64,000 bases of DNA. It comes from Effrenium voratum. Its lineage: Eukaryota > Sar > Dinophyceae > Suessiales > Symbiodiniaceae. The stretch is from positions 274,501 through 338,500 of the forward strand of contig CAUJNA010003805.1 in assembly GCA_963377175.1 (NCBI GenBank). The letters are read 5' to 3'. Position 1 is the stretch's first letter; each line of letters starts with the position of its first letter. Positions 1 to 9,868 of this stretch are shown here, in pieces. The notes under the pieces were generated by a model. That model was not told the origin of the DNA and did not search any database. It saw only the letters and a list, made by a program, of their open reading frames with translations. Made by a program: the position numbers and the translations under genes.

Positions 1-1318
1 CTGTATTCCTGCTGCCAGCCTCTTGGACTGCCAGGTCTCCGCCCAACCGTCATCAAGCACACCATCCGTGAATGCAGTGAGTGGCAAATGAGCATGTCTG
101 AACTGGCTGGCTCTGCTTGTTTTATGAATGCCCACTGCTCCTTCAATGAACGCAACCTTTCCTTGAAAGTCGTGTTCGAAGGACAGGCGTTCCACATGTT
201 GACCATCCGTCCACCTGCTGCGCGCGTAGGTCATAAACAAAACTGAGCCCGCAAAAATAGCATCCCAGACATCCGCTGCCGAAAAAACCAATGTATGTAA
301 ATACGCCAGTTCTTTGCATGTCAACGGAGAAGCTTGATGTGAATCAACAGTGGGTTTGGACATGGCCGTTCCATGACATCTCTTGCTTTGTTGGAATGTC
401 ACCGCAAGTAGACTCTCCCAACACGAAACGGCAAAAAGCGATCGCTTCCAGGATTGCTTTGCGCTTTGCAATGCTGCCACCTGCTTGTCTGTCCAAACAC
501 AACGTATTGTAGCATACTGCTTCCGAACATGGAAAGGAATTTCCATTCTTGGATAGCATGTCGCAAAACTTCCACATGCTGTTTGCTCGCTTGCTGATGG
601 TAGCAGGCGCCCTGCCAGCAAAAATATCTGCCAGCATGTTTGTTTGGTTCTCCACTGTTTCGCAATCAAGCATCAACTGTTTGGCCTTCGAAGTGTCATT
701 CCACACCATCACCAACTCATGCCAGCGGGCCATAGCTCTTTGGAGCTGGGCGTCACGGTCCTCTTGCCAGGTCTTCACCTCGATGTTTTTGACCACTGCT
801 GAAAAAATTCTTGTGGTACGTCTAGGTTCCTTCCAGGCTCTCGCACTGACGCTTGTTTCTTGAATAGCCCGCTCCTCTTCGACCGCCAGCTCCACAAGAG
901 GTGCCGTCGGTCTCTTGAACTTCAAAAGGTTGTCCAGAACAGGCGTGAGCGAATCTGTAGCCATGAAGCTGTTCCAGAAACCCGTCTCCCATGGAAATTT
1001 GATTTGTTCACCGGGCAGGGCACGCCAGGTAGCCTCAATAGTAGTCCCCAGCCTGCTGAAATGCTCAACTCTTGCCGGGCAAGCACTGCCAGCAGAACCA
1101 GACCCAACTACTCTGTCGCTTTCACTCATGTCAAAAGATGCCTCTGACTGCCCAACTCCCGAGGACGGTTCGTAGTTGCTGTCACCGAATCCCAAAGCCT
1201 CCTCCAAATCTAGTGCAGCGCTGTCATCTGCCATAATTGCAAAGAAAACTTCTTCACACACTGCTAAATCGGATGAACCATCCAGTAAACCACTGAAATC
1301 CCCATGGCACGACTTCAA
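1..1318 (-). pseudogene. Tyrosine recombinase of a DIRS/Ngaro-like retroelement, partial and frameshifted
   Basis: The minus strand encodes a 324-residue N-terminal part from 1318 to about 344: an acidic leader, then a helical core-binding-like region (APATISKRANSMWKF, about residues 235-295). The reading then continues in another frame from about 345 to the window edge, through LTCKELAYLHTLVF and SRWTDGQ, which matches the start of the catalytic half. The second retroelement at 50245-51633 has the equivalent order (STVKARLGYLERYF, then YSRSCWMDLQ). The call rests on that resemblance and on the RT-bearing neighbours. The catalytic R-H-R-Y residues are outside the window. One frame change near 345 breaks the gene. 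Inference: integrase of the adjacent element, in opposite orientation to its gag/RT genes. Confidence 0.6.
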
Positions 1319-1533
1319 GCCTCTCTTGTATTTTTACAAAAGAGGCAACCCTCCCTACCCACCCAAGCCTATATGTCCACATGCATTCACATGTGTGCGA
1401 GTGTGGTTGCGTGAACCAACAAACTCAAATGCCTAAAAACTCAAGTCAGTTCGTTTTACAAATGCCTGTTTGTAAAACTCCGCAAGCTTTTTGCTCAAGA
1501 ATAAGGTATCCATCTCTGCGAGAGTTTCAACTT
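1309..1533. repeat. Inverted repeat, left arm (partner 7657-7880)
   Basis: About 225 bp starting ACGACTTCAAGCC and ending GAGAGTTTCAACTT recur in reverse complement at 7657-7880 with only a few differences. The pair encloses the methyltransferase, gag-like and RT genes. DIRS-class elements are known for inverted termini. The tyrosine recombinase lies outside this arm, so the pair is either an internal part of a more complex terminus or the footprint of an inversion. Confidence 0.85.
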
Positions 1534-1605
1534 GACCAGGAAAGGAGCATGCGGTACTCCTTGATCCAAACACATCTGCTCGAGCTTAAGCTGAGCCTGC
1601 AGGGC

Positions 1606-3366
1606 AGTCATTCCACCACCCACACCGGCGAAAATGCGAACCCGCGCAACAGACCACCTGCATCGGCCGACAGCAGGGAAACTCCTGGGTCAAGGGAGTG
1701 CCCACCGCCATAGATACGCGTGGAGCCTTGTGCACCATACCACTGAGAGTCAACGAACTCCTGCAAGGATCCGACGGTCTCACAGGGATGAATGGTCACA
1801 AATCCAAGCGGCTCAACCTGAAAGGGAACGGGCAGAAAGGAAACCTCCAGGCACCGGGATCCACCATCTCCAGCACAGGCACTCAAGATGTGAAACTGCA
1901 GTGACTTATGTCGTGAAGGCAAAGCTGAGAGGAGAGCATCGAGAAGTGGTGCCAAGAAGAGATCTACGATCGCCATTCAAATAGACGGCTCGCTCACCTT
2001 GCAAATAAGTGGCTAAGATCAAACGTCGCACAAGCTGGTCTTCAATGTGGAACGAACGTGCAATCATCACAAATGCAAGCGGACCTTGCAGCAACATCCT
2101 GTATAGGACGTGGAGGATACTCTGCTCCGGTGTGATACCATCTCCGACGAAGATCTTGTACCAAACAATGGCGGATTGCAAAGGAGCAAAGCAATTCCCA
2201 AGCCTGAGCACATCCTGGCCTTCTTCGGTGAAAAGCCAATTGACTCCGAATCCCATCATGCGAGCGGCTTCAAAGGCAGCAAGATATCTCACTTGTGAGC
2301 CTTCATTCAGGCGGTCATCCCAGACAAGGAAAGCAAGGCACCCTTTGACCTGCAGGTTGGGCAACAAGTGCTGCGCCTTCGGTAACACGCAACCAGGCAT
2401 GGAACCCTCTTTGACGTGGGCAAGATGCATCGTGCCCGAAGCACCTCGGAGGCAACGCTGGGGGGTGCATCTCCGTGATGGAACTGGGCCGGAAGCAAAG
2501 CAGGATCTGACAACACTCTTCGGGCACCTTCATCAGGCTGCAAGCAATGGTCACTGGCCTCCGAGAGACCAAGCAAAGCTCCGGTCTGTGACAAACCACC
2601 CTGGCAGTGTGATCTTGGCACCGTCAAAAGCACCGGAGGCTGTGCGAGGCAAAAGCACCACTAGTCTAGGCCGGCTGAAACCAGATAATACCGCTAGATC
2701 AGTGTCGAACAACGAAATGCTGGACCCGAAAAGTTGCCGGTAAATCTTGTCGAGAACAAATCTGTGCCGGTGCCGACGTAGGGTGCGCACATTCTCAAAT
2801 CCACCACTCGTGCAAAATGTCAGATGGGCAAAACACAAGGCATGTGCCAGAAGCAGGCCTTCCGCACAGTCGAGACCTTTGGGGCTTCCACCAGCAAAGC
2901 TCCACGGAGGGCAAGGCGGGCTTCCGACAAGCCTCGCAACCGGAAAACGGGCAAGCCAGCGCCACCATCGACGATCCTCAATGCGAGAAACCAGCAAGAC
3001 ATGCGGAGTGTCAAAAAGGTCAATCGGCACACATGGGTCACGATGTACAATGGCACCTGAATTCATCGCGTGCTTGGTGGCAGCATCAACTGAACACTCA
3101 ATCGACAGTGTAAAGCCAACCTCCAATCCCTGCGAACAGATCAAGCACTACCGGGGGCATATCTTCCTGCCAGGGGCGCAACATGGCAGAACGCTGATTA
3201 CAGGCAAGCATGAAAATGACCGGTAGGGACCCTTTGATGCCGGCGGTGCATGCTCCAATCAACCCGATTGTGAATCCAGGTTCCAAACTGAAGTCAAAGC
3301 CTAAGAGGTAGAGCAAGAAGTCGCGTTCCTCACGGTCTATATCACAGCAAAGCCAATGCGGATTTG
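1606..3366 (-). pseudogene. C5-cytosine DNA methyltransferase, frameshifted
   Basis: Read on the minus strand, motif I (VLDLFAGIGG, about 3130-3160) is followed after a one-base frame change by a long ORF (3144-2551). That ORF contains the catalytic PC motif (VGSPPCPPWSFAGG) and an ENV motif (GGFENVRTLRRHR). A second frame change leads to an ORF ending near 1906 with a motif X-like GNCFAPLQSAIVWY. An upstream stretch (EPGFTIGLIGACTA) opens before 3316 without a clear ATG. A further ORF of unknown meaning runs to about 1608. Cytosine methyltransferases carried by retroelements are known from dinoflagellates. This one is distinct from the methyltransferase-like domain inside the RT ORF next door. 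At least two frameshifts make it a pseudogene as sequenced. Confidence 0.7.
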
Positions 3367-3993
3367 GGTTCAGAGCTGAAGCTGCAGTGGGCGCTGCAAA
3401 GGAGAGGCCTTGCCTTTGATCAGTGCAGCCTTGTCAGCTGGGAAGTCCATGAATCGTGGTTGCAGCAGTTGTTAGGGGTTTTGACCCGGACAGTGCCGAC
3501 CGGGTATGCCCCAGTCAGAGTGGCGCAACTGATGACAGCCGATCGTGAATTGTGGATTGCCATAGCAGAGGAGCACTTGCCAAGCCTGAGGCCTCAAGCA
3601 GATGGCAAGTGGCCTTTGGATAAAGCCATCCAGGACTTGAGGTACAACCCGAGAGTCACTATGCATTTGCTGCCGTTACCCTCTGCAGTGGCCAAAGTGG
3701 CCACAGCACCTCCGCCCAAGGAGGCAAGTGGAGGCAAGGTAGCCACCAGGCCAGCTAAGAAGGCCAAACCCCAAGCGAAGCGAGCATCCAGGCCGAGGTG
3801 CCCGGAGCTGCTGATCGGGTGTGAGCTAAAGACCAAAGACGGCAAACCAGTTTGCTACGGGTTCAACCTTGAGTCAGGATGCAGTCTGGCGACGCAAGGA
3901 AACCCGAAAGCGTGCAGCAAAGGTGTCCACATTTGTGCCAAGTGTCACAAACCGGGACACAGTTTCATGGTGTGCAGGCTGGGAGGAAGCTGA
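3364..3993 (+). CDS. Gag-like zinc-knuckle protein of the left retroelement
   Basis: The 209-residue product has a helical N-terminal half (ELWIAIAEEH near residue 60), a basic Lys/Ala/Pro linker (about 120-150) and a Cys-rich C-terminus with a CCHC knuckle CAKCHKPGHSFMVC (C-x2-C-x4-H-x4-C, about 190-203). That layout is typical of a nucleocapsid-like retroelement protein that binds the RNA. A related region, LTAADKELWMA, occurs in the second retroelement near 52500. The stop is a single TGA at 3991-3993, and the RT ORF follows in the same frame after only four sense codons. The start is uncertain because the minus-strand methyltransferase reading overlaps it. Confidence 0.65.
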   Translation: MGSELKLQWALQRRGLAFDQCSLVSWEVHESWLQQLLGVLTRTVPTGYAPVRVAQLMTADRELWIAIAEEHLPSLRPQADGKWPLDKAIQDLRYNPRVTMHLLPLPSAVAKVATAPPPKEASGGKVATRPAKKAKPQAKRASRPRCPELLIGCELKTKDGKPVCYGFNLESGCSLATQGNPKACSKGVHICAKCHKPGHSFMVCRLGGS

Positions 3994-4005
3994 CTTGTCG
4001 GCGCA

Positions 4006-7000
4006 GTGGGATCATGGCCTCATTTGGAGGCGGAGCCGACTCAGTTCTCCGGCAAGTGCATTGGAAGCCAAGATGCATGCGGTCACGACATTTCTCACAA
4101 TTTTTCGGCAAAAGCCAGCGCAGCAGATGCTGAAAGTCAGCAAACTGCACATGGAAGCAAGGACTCCATGAATGCGAGGCAAACAACTGGCGAGCAGCCG
4201 CTTTCGATCGTTTTTCCAAAGGCGGATGCAGGAGGCCAAGGTGCCGACAGTCAAAACTGCGCCAGATCGAAGAGGAACAGAGTTTCTTGGGAAGATGGTG
4301 CTGAAAGTCAGCAAATAGCGGGTGGAGTCAAGGATTCCATCAAGGCTTTTCAGCAGGCAGATCTGCACCCTTTTTTGTGGCGTTTCGAAGGAAGGCCCAT
4401 TTCTGAATTCATTTGCATCGAGGTGTTCGCTGGAACTGCCAGGCTGTCAAAGGCAGCGCACGAAGCCGGATTTCAGGCAGTCGCAGTGGACCATCAGAAG
4501 CAACGAGCTGAAGGTCACAGTATCACAATTTTTGATCTTGCAGTGCAACAGCAATTGGTTGTGCTTTTGGAATTCATCAAGGAAAACCAGGCGGTCATTG
4601 TGTGGATACATTTGGCGCCACCTTGTGGCACTGCTTCGAGAGCTAGAGAAAGGAAGTTGAAGGTGCCCAAACATTTGCAATCGTTGGTGCCAGGCCCGTT
4701 GAGATCCGAGGACAGGCCGGACGGTTTGGACGGGCTGAGAGGTGCAGACAAGAAGAAGACTGAGCTGGCAAATCAACTGTACGATGCAGTGTTCGAAATT
4801 GCAAGTTTGGCGCATTCACTCAGCATATTTTTCTCCGTGGAAAACCCGACCAATTCGCACTTTTGGAAAACGTCGCCAATGTGTCGTTTGGAGCAAGAGA
4901 TCGACCTGTGGGATGTGCGTTTTCACAATTGTTGCCATGGTGGACATCGTGACAAAGACACCCTCTTCAAGTGCAACGCTGATTGGTTGGCGTCGCTCAG
5001 CATGAGGTGCGACAAACAACACACCCACAAGTCCTTCAAAGCACAGGTGACAGCCACAGGGCTACTTTTTCCCACCAAGGAAGAAGCAGCTTACCCTTGG
5101 GTCCTTTGTGTGCGAATGGTATCTTGCATCAAGATGCAACTGTGCAACGCAGGAGCCTTAGATCCCAAGGACATGTTGAGTCAGCTGCAGGCCCATGAGC
5201 AAAACTCCAGCAACCGCATACTGCTGGGCGGCATGCCAAGAGGACGCAAATTGCGCCCCTTCGTGTCGGAATTTGGTCAGTATTTGACGGTTTTGGGGCC
5301 GGTTCAAGACGTGGACTCTTTGAAGCACTTCTTGCAGCTGAAGCCTAAGGGCAGCAAGATAACACGCAGACAAATTTGCACATGGGGGGAGGCACGGGTC
5401 TGCGCTCAACAATTTCAGTGGGCCATTTTGCCACCTATGCCCACAGCAGAGGCAGGTTTGGTGGAAAAAGCGGTTGTGGGAATACCGAGAAGCCCTGAAG
5501 AATTTGTCAAAGCAGCGGTCGCAGCAGGCCATCCGAGAGACATTGCGGTTTTCCTACAGAAGGAGACAAAAGCAGCCGTCATAGCCAACAGAGACCTCAC
5601 AGCGGTGGACATCATCAGGAGGCGCATTGAGTTCATTAAGCACTGGCTTGGCAGAAGGAGTGCGTTGGAGGAGGAAGAAAAGAAACTGCATGCAGCGATG
5701 CCTGAATATGTGCGAGTGGTCCTCAAGGGCAAGAACATCTTGCTTATGGGCGAAATGTTGAGAGACCTGGGTTACCCAGATGTTATGCTGCAGCAACACG
5801 TGGCGGAGGGCTTCAAATTAACTGGATGGCTTCCGGAGACGGGGTACTTTCAGAAAAGGGTACGACGTCCTGAGCTGAGAGTTGAGCAAGCCTTGCAAAT
5901 GGCTAAAGGTGTGAATCATGGCATATTGAAGCAAATGCGTGCAGAGGAGCTGACTGACTTGGACCGAGCCACCTGGGAGGAGACCTGCAAAGAAGTGGAG
6001 AAGGGCTGGATTTTTGAGGACGTTGCTCCAAACCTGCACGGTGTCTTACTCGCCAAGAGATTTGGGCTGCAACAAAAGGAAAAGGTGCGAGTCATTGATG
6101 ACTACACCGTTGGGGGCTTGAACAAAACGTGCGGCTTGAAAGAAAAGCTGAGAGTGCAAGCCGTGGACGAGATGGCCGCCATGATCGCGTATTCTTTGGA
6201 CACCTGCGAGGCGAGCGCGCATCCCAGAGTCCTGGGTCGCACCTACGATTTGGAAGCGGCTTACAAGCAATATGCGGTACACCCAGCAGATAGAGCGATC
6301 TCGAGATTAGTTGCGAAAGACACTGAGAGTGGTAAGCTTCGATTTTTCGGGTCTAATGCTCTCCCCTTTGGGGCAGTGGGATCGGTGGCTGGTTTCCTCA
6401 GAGTTTCTTCGGGGTTGGCGTATGCAGGACTGGCAGGGTTACAGTTGTTGTGGAGCAGTTTCTTTGACGACTATACTTTGCTTTCTAGGGAAGATGTCTG
6501 CAAATCTGCGGGCTACGCAGCAGAGGCACTGTTCACCTTGTGGGGAGTTCGTTTTGCAAGGACAGGCAAGAAGTGTGTGGACTTTGCAGACACCTTCAAG
6601 ACCCTGGGACTGATGGTGGGTCTTGAGAACTTGGGTTCGGGCATTTGCAGAATTTTTCACACTCCTGACCGCAGGGAAGAACTGGCGGACGAGATTGAAG
6701 ACATTTTGCAGAAGGGACAGTTGACAGCAAAGGAGGCGGAGAGGTTGCGTGGCCGCATGGTTTGGTTCGAAAGTTTCGTCTGGGGTAGGCTTGCCAACTA
6801 TGCTCTGAAACAGATCAGGATGGCGTTTGAAGGCAGCAAGTCGAAAGTGGAAATTGGACAGAACTTGGCCAGACACTTCAAGGATCTCAGGGAGCGGGTT
6901 TTGACTGGCCCTCCAGTGCTGATCACAAAGACTTGTGGCAATTCGTGGTTTTTATTTACGGATGGAGCGTGTGAAGGCACTGAGCCCATCAGAGGTTCAA

Positions 7001-7473
7001 TTGGTGGAGTCCTTTACAATCAGACAGGTCAGCTGATGTTCCATTTTTCAGAAGTGGTTCCTGATGAGGTCATGAACCAATTATTAGAGGAGTCAAAGCA
7101 CCCAATTTACGAACTCGAAATACTCCCGGTGCTAGTCGCGGCAGTGGTATGGGGAGATTGCTTCCGGAACGCACAAGTGGTTTGCTATGTGGACAATGAA
7201 GGCGCCAAAAGCTCGCTCCTCAAGGGAACAGGAGCTACCAAACGTGTTGGAGCCTTTGTTGAGAGTTTCTGCAAACTTGAATTCCAAATGCAGTTCAGAC
7301 CCTGGTTTGCACGAGTGCCCACGGAGTCGAACCCGGCTGACGCCCCAAGCAGAGGAGTCTGCCAAAGCCTGGAAGAACAGGGCAGCCAGAGAACACAGTT
7401 TGCATGGAGTGACATCTGCAAAGTAGCAGGCCTCACGAGTGTAACTGGGATGGATGCGGGTGAGGCAACCTGA
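4006..7473 (+). CDS. Methyltransferase-like / reverse transcriptase / RNase H polyprotein
   Basis: This is an intact 1155-residue ORF. Residues 130-400 look like a SAM-dependent methyltransferase related to C5 enzymes: FICIEVFAGTARLSKAA (motif I), APPCGTASRARE (PC motif, near 204) and VENPTNSHFW (ENP, near 278). RT follows at about 690-900: VRVIDDYTVGGLN, YDLEAAYKQYAVHP, LPFGAVGS and the catalytic FFDDYTLLS (near 818). RNase H follows at about 980-1110: LFTDGACEG, ELEILPVL, CYVDNEGAKS and NPADAPSRG. DIRS-like elements combine RT-RH with a methyltransferase and a tyrosine recombinase, matching the neighbours. The first codon of the open frame is GTG at 4006; there is no nearby ATG, and the frame continues from the gag-like ORF across one TGA, so translation by readthrough is an option. 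Confidence 0.85.
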   Translation: MGSWPHLEAEPTQFSGKCIGSQDACGHDISHNFSAKASAADAESQQTAHGSKDSMNARQTTGEQPLSIVFPKADAGGQGADSQNCARSKRNRVSWEDGAESQQIAGGVKDSIKAFQQADLHPFLWRFEGRPISEFICIEVFAGTARLSKAAHEAGFQAVAVDHQKQRAEGHSITIFDLAVQQQLVVLLEFIKENQAVIVWIHLAPPCGTASRARERKLKVPKHLQSLVPGPLRSEDRPDGLDGLRGADKKKTELANQLYDAVFEIASLAHSLSIFFSVENPTNSHFWKTSPMCRLEQEIDLWDVRFHNCCHGGHRDKDTLFKCNADWLASLSMRCDKQHTHKSFKAQVTATGLLFPTKEEAAYPWVLCVRMVSCIKMQLCNAGALDPKDMLSQLQAHEQNSSNRILLGGMPRGRKLRPFVSEFGQYLTVLGPVQDVDSLKHFLQLKPKGSKITRRQICTWGEARVCAQQFQWAILPPMPTAEAGLVEKAVVGIPRSPEEFVKAAVAAGHPRDIAVFLQKETKAAVIANRDLTAVDIIRRRIEFIKHWLGRRSALEEEEKKLHAAMPEYVRVVLKGKNILLMGEMLRDLGYPDVMLQQHVAEGFKLTGWLPETGYFQKRVRRPELRVEQALQMAKGVNHGILKQMRAEELTDLDRATWEETCKEVEKGWIFEDVAPNLHGVLLAKRFGLQQKEKVRVIDDYTVGGLNKTCGLKEKLRVQAVDEMAAMIAYSLDTCEASAHPRVLGRTYDLEAAYKQYAVHPADRAISRLVAKDTESGKLRFFGSNALPFGAVGSVAGFLRVSSGLAYAGLAGLQLLWSSFFDDYTLLSREDVCKSAGYAAEALFTLWGVRFARTGKKCVDFADTFKTLGLMVGLENLGSGICRIFHTPDRREELADEIEDILQKGQLTAKEAERLRGRMVWFESFVWGRLANYALKQIRMAFEGSKSKVEIGQNLARHFKDLRERVLTGPPVLITKTCGNSWFLFTDGACEGTEPIRGSIGGVLYNQTGQLMFHFSEVVPDEVMNQLLEESKHPIYELEILPVLVAAVVWGDCFRNAQVVCYVDNEGAKSSLLKGTGATKRVGAFVESFCKLEFQMQFRPWFARVPTESNPADAPSRGVCQSLEEQGSQRTQFAWSDICKVAGLTSVTGMDAGEAT

Positions 7474-7658
7474 ATCGCCCCATTTGCGCTTTGAAGAAAA
7501 GAGTGCCGCTTCATGTGCAGATTCAGTGATGTCACACACATGCGACAAGTATATTGTGTCTTCTGGTATGTAAGTAATGCGTAGGTACTGCGAGTACGTT
7601 TGGAGGGCTTCGCCCAAGTTTTGGCTCAAGTCAGGCGCGAGCTAAGCGAAAGAATAAG
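7451..7658. repeat. 208-bp direct repeat, copy 1
   Basis: The sequence from TGGATGCGGGTGAGG to GAAAGAATAAG is repeated at 7953-8160 with the same length and about two substitutions. This copy includes the last 23 bp of the RT ORF and abuts the right arm of the inverted repeat. A terminus made of direct repeat, inverted arm, spacer and direct repeat resembles the split repeats of tyrosine-recombinase retroelements. It contains the 12-mer TTTTGGCTCAAG at 7619-7630. Confidence 0.9.
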
Positions 7659-7880
7659 TTGAAACTCTCGCAGAGATGGATACCTTATTCTTGAGCAAAA
7701 AGCTTGCGGAGTTTTACAAACAGGCATTTGTAAAACGAACTGACTTGAGTTTTTAGGCATTTGAGTTTGTTGGTTCACGCAACCACACTCGCACACATGT
7801 GAATGCATGTGGACATATAGGCTCGGGTGGGTAGGGAGGGTTGCCTCTTTTGTAAAAATACAAGAGAGGCTTGAAGTCGT
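7657..7880. repeat. Inverted repeat, right arm (partner 1309-1533)
   Basis: Reverse complement of 1309-1533, located between the two 208-bp direct repeats. ORFs within it are mirror images of those in the left arm and are not considered genes. The following 72 bp (7881-7952) are a unique spacer. Confidence 0.85.
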
Positions 7881-7952
7881 CCCACCCTGCCAGCATTTGC
7901 CTGGCTTTAACCCGCCCCGACTTCAGAATGTTCAGCCTAGCCCTAAGCCGCT

Positions 7953-8160
7953 TGGATGCGGGTGAGGCAACCTGAATCGCCCCATTTGCGCTTTGAAGAA
8001 AAGAGTGCCGCTTCATGTGCAGATTCAGTGATGTCACACACATGCGACAAGTATATTGCGTCTTCTGGTATGTAAGTAATGCGTAGGTACTGCGAGTGCG
8101 TTTGGAGGGCTTCGCCCAAGTTTTGGCTCAAGTCAGGCGCGAGCTAAGCGAAAGAATAAG
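7953..8160. repeat. 208-bp direct repeat, copy 2
   Basis: Second copy of 7451-7658. It ends exactly where the LINE-like sequence begins (8161), so 8160 is the likely right end of the first retroelement. The 12-mer TTTTGGCTCAAG is at 8121-8132. Confidence 0.9.
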
Positions 8161-8181
8161 ACCTTCGTTCAACGAGCTGGC

Positions 8182-9868
8182 ATGAAACGTGTTGCTGCCA
8201 TCCTGACTGAAGCCAACACCTGGTCTGCTTTCCGCACCTTGTGCACTGACCTCAGCATTGCTGTCTCGACTGCATCCTCTTCTGCGGCACGCGCCGTGGA
8301 TCACTTGCAAGTCAATGACCCGCGGGCCAAAGGTGCGACATCCAACAAGCCGACCAAGAAGAAGGAGCGACGAAAGCAGCGAACTGGCCACCTCCTCAAC
8401 GGCTCCAAGATTGATCTGTCTTTCTTTGCCGAGGAAGGTTGTCCGTCTCCCCCTGCCGTGTCCCTTGCTGCGTTGTTGCATGGTGAGGAAGGGATTAGCT
8501 GCATTAGCCCCGATGAGTGGACGAAACATTGTGATGCTGTTCTGGGAGGGACCTTGACTGTGGGCGCGTCTGCTATTGTGATTGTTGGACGCCTTGACCT
8601 TGTGTCCGACCGTATGTCACATCAGCTCGTGCCCGGCTGGTCCGCCAATAAGCCCGCAGCCTTTCGTGTCACGCTTGTGCAAACGGGTGATGTCCCTCTC
8701 ACGTGGCCATCATGTAGCAAGAGGTTGACTGCTTGTGCCGCCTTTGAGACCACTGTCCTTATGGTGCATGTGCATAGGTTTGAGGTTGTAGCCCACTGGT
8801 CTGACCTTGCCAACGGTTTGACTTGTTACCTGCAGAAGACCGGCTTAGTGCAGCACAAGCTTTTTGCCACGGAGTGGGCTTCCTCCTTCTATAAAGGCGC
8901 CGCCAAGGTTTCCGTTGTGGATGCTGAATACTACCACAGCGTTGTTCGTGTCGAAGACAAGCATCTTGATGAAGCCCTGCGTGTATCTGGTGCCGTAGGT
9001 GTGTATCTGACACCAAAGGGGCCTGATCGTGGTGTTGATCCCCGTTTTCGTGTCATGTCTTTCCCGGCGTTGCCTTTCGAGAAGGTGCTTGCCCTCCAAT
9101 CCAAACTTGGCCCCTCTGCCTGTGGACTTTCCAGGTCGCGTAAGGGTTTGCTTGGCATCCGTGTCAGAATCGCATCTTATAAGTCATCCAAGAAGGTACT
9201 GAACCCAGATGAGTCCACTGACAGTGAAGCCCCAGATGGAGCTGTATCATGGACCGTGCTTGGTCTCCCTGAGACACTTGATCGATCTGGAGTGCGTCGT
9301 GCCTTGCGTCAGCTTGGTTGGAAGGTATGGTCCCTCACCTCCACCGGATGGAGGTCCTGGCAAGTTGCTTCTAGTGCTGAACCGCCATGCCGAAGCTTTG
9401 CATATGGCTCGGCTGAGATTGTCATCATGAAGCTCGCAGCAGTTGTTGACTCCAAGGTTTTTGCAGCTGGTGCCTCTAGGAGGTTTGCTTCTGCCGAGAC
9501 CATGACAACCAGTTCACTCGCGTTTGGTTCCTCTGAGACATCCGCTGACGTCTGGGACAGTGGTTCGCATGCTAGACTTGATACTGTCAGACAGCAGGTT
9601 GCCGAAGAGCTCAAAGCTTGCGCTGCATAGTAGTCGCTTGGACGCCATCGAGAAGCAGCTTGTCGCCATGTCTGGAGCACACGACGAGCTGGTTGAGAAA
9701 GTCGAAGCTGTGCCTGCCCTCATCGCATCGCAGCTCGAAGACAGCTGGCGATCACATTGTGAACGCCTTTGCAGTGTTGAAGCCAAAGTTGATAGCGGTT
9801 TCTTGGAACTCAAGGAGTTGTTCCTCACATCTCAGGCCAAAGTTCGCAAGGTGAGTGAGGGGCCCTAA
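8182..9868 (+). CDS. LINE ORF1-like protein, C-terminus in another frame
   Basis: An intact ORF of 482 residues (8182-9630) is followed in another frame by a helical, coiled-coil-prone tail (SSRLDAIEKQLVAMSG and onward) that ends at 9868, just past the ORF2 start. The frame change lies near 9600. No domain is recognised in the body; a basic Lys/Arg tract occurs near residues 55-75. The position directly upstream of an endonuclease-RT gene and the coiled-coil tail fit an ORF1 RNA-binding protein of a non-LTR retrotransposon. That function is inferred from position. Confidence 0.5.

Noticed and set aside
1486..1498. TTTTTGCTCAAG as a second spliced-leader relic
   Set aside because: It lacks one G of the leader, matches only the last bases and lies in an inverted repeat; likely chance.
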